Source: an uncultured Rhodanobacter sp. (GTDB lineage Bacteria > Pseudomonadota > Gammaproteobacteria > Xanthomonadales > Rhodanobacteraceae). Taken from it: DNA of 6,451 nucleotides. A program made the position numbers and the translations under genes. Below, piece after piece: positions 5,964 through 6,451 of this stretch. Position 1 is the stretch's first letter; each line of letters starts with the position of its first letter. The notes under the pieces are model-generated. The model was not told the DNA's origin. It saw only the letters and a list, made by a program, of their open reading frames with translations, and did not search any database. The stretch covers positions 1 to 6,451 of the forward strand of contig CALCWL010000221.1 in NCBI GenBank assembly GCA_937906285.1, in the 5' to 3' direction.

Positions 5964-6451
5964 GTGAGACTGTTCGCACCCGAAACCGCACCCGTACTCG
6001 ACCTGGTCGACATCCACGGCCAGGCCATCGCGACCAGCCAACCCGGACGGCTTACCTTGCTCTCGTTTTTCCGCGACGCGGCCTGCCCGTTCTGCAACTT
6101 CCGCATTTACGAGCTGACCCAGCGGCACCAGGAATTGTCCGAGCGGGGGTTGGACGTGGTCGCGGTATTCAGCGCCTCGCAGGCAGAAGTGTTGCGCTTC
6201 GCCGGCCAGCGCCCGCGCCCGTTTCCGCTGGCGGCCGATCCCGCCTCGCGTGCGCACGAGGTCTACGGCATCGAGCGTTCGCCGTGGCGCAAGTTCAAGG
6301 CGATCGTGACGCGGGTGCCGACCCTGCTTCGCGGCCTGCGCCTGGTCGGCTTCGCCGGCCTCAACACCGGCAACCTGATGCCGGCGGATTTCCTGATCGA
6401 CGGCCGCGGCCGCATCGTGGAGGCCTATTACGGCCGCGACGCCGGCGACCG
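5964..6451 (+). CDS. AhpC/TSA-like thioredoxin-fold (peroxiredoxin-like) protein, N-terminal part
   Basis: The first 162 residues of a redoxin-type protein cut by the right edge. After a short lead (APETAPVLDLVDIHGQ, 5-20) comes the core strand LLSFFRDAACPFCNFR (32-47) with a CPFC motif at Cys41-Cys44. The first Cys sits where peroxiredoxins hold the peroxidatic Cys, while the CxxC spacing is thioredoxin-like. Later parts of the fold follow: GLDVVAVFSAS, the FPLAADP segment typical of AhpC/TSA proteins, and a PADFLIDGRGRIV strand near the end. It has no signal peptide, so it is probably cytosolic and reduces peroxides or disulfides. The start is GTG at 5964, fixed by AGGAGG 5 nt upstream. It is divergent from yoaA. 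Fold confident, exact activity unknown. Confidence 0.8.
   Translation, partial: MRLFAPETAPVLDLVDIHGQAIATSQPGRLTLLSFFRDAACPFCNFRIYELTQRHQELSERGLDVVAVFSASQAEVLRFAGQRPRPFPLAADPASRAHEVYGIERSPWRKFKAIVTRVPTLLRGLRLVGFAGLNTGNLMPADFLIDGRGRIVEAYYGRDAGD

Noticed and set aside
5855..6106. An 84-codon N-terminal extension of yoaA
   Set aside because: YoaA family similarity starts at the ATG at 5854, and the extension overlaps the redoxin gene, which has a strong AGGAGG site and clear family motifs.

Overview
The window is high-GC, densely coded bacterial DNA. Several proteins look like those of Xanthomonadales/Rhodanobacteraceae-type gammaproteobacteria (Rhodanobacter, Dyella and relatives). The grounds are a close YoaA-type helicase, a DmeF-type cation exporter and a sedolisin-type secreted protease precursor. 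This placement is by general resemblance and was not searched. I see no mobile element, CRISPR array, rRNA or tRNA.

Layout. (1) Positions 1-576, minus: the N-terminal 192 residues of a secreted S53 (sedolisin/kumamolisin) protease precursor, comprising signal peptide and activation prodomain. The catalytic part lies beyond the left edge. (2) Positions 577-893: a 317-bp intergenic stretch with two GC-rich hairpins next to the following gene's stop. (3) Positions 894-2141: a divergent metal-homeostasis pair, an RcnR/DmeR-type repressor (minus) and a DmeF-type cation diffusion facilitator (plus). Between them lies a textbook RcnR-like operator, TATACT-N7-AGTATA (1182-1200), whose two arms can each act as a -10 box for one of the two genes. 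(4) Positions 2238-5854, minus: four co-directional genes in transcription order, yoaA (DinG/XPD-like iron-sulfur helicase), a VOC/glyoxalase-fold protein, a beta-class glutathione S-transferase and a small DUF4440/SnoaL-like protein. The gaps are 53, 99 and 102 bp, so co-transcription is possible. (5) Positions 5964-6451, plus: the start of an AhpC/TSA-like thioredoxin-fold protein with a CPFC motif, divergent from yoaA and cut by the right edge.

How the parts fit. The metal pair is a self-contained sensor/exporter module: metal binding to the repressor should release the shared operator and raise export of Co/Ni-type divalent cations. The yoaA side combines a DNA-repair helicase with genes whose folds suit electrophile or oxidant handling (GST, VOC, redoxin). 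That link is inference from position only.

Most unusual sequence features: the symmetric operator/promoter between the metal genes; and, at the end of yoaA, a T7 run in the exact register of a -1 slippery heptamer, followed one base later by a 9-bp perfect GC hairpin that contains the yoaA stop. The -1 frame there is open into the VOC gene. There is no strong evidence for a wholly new system.
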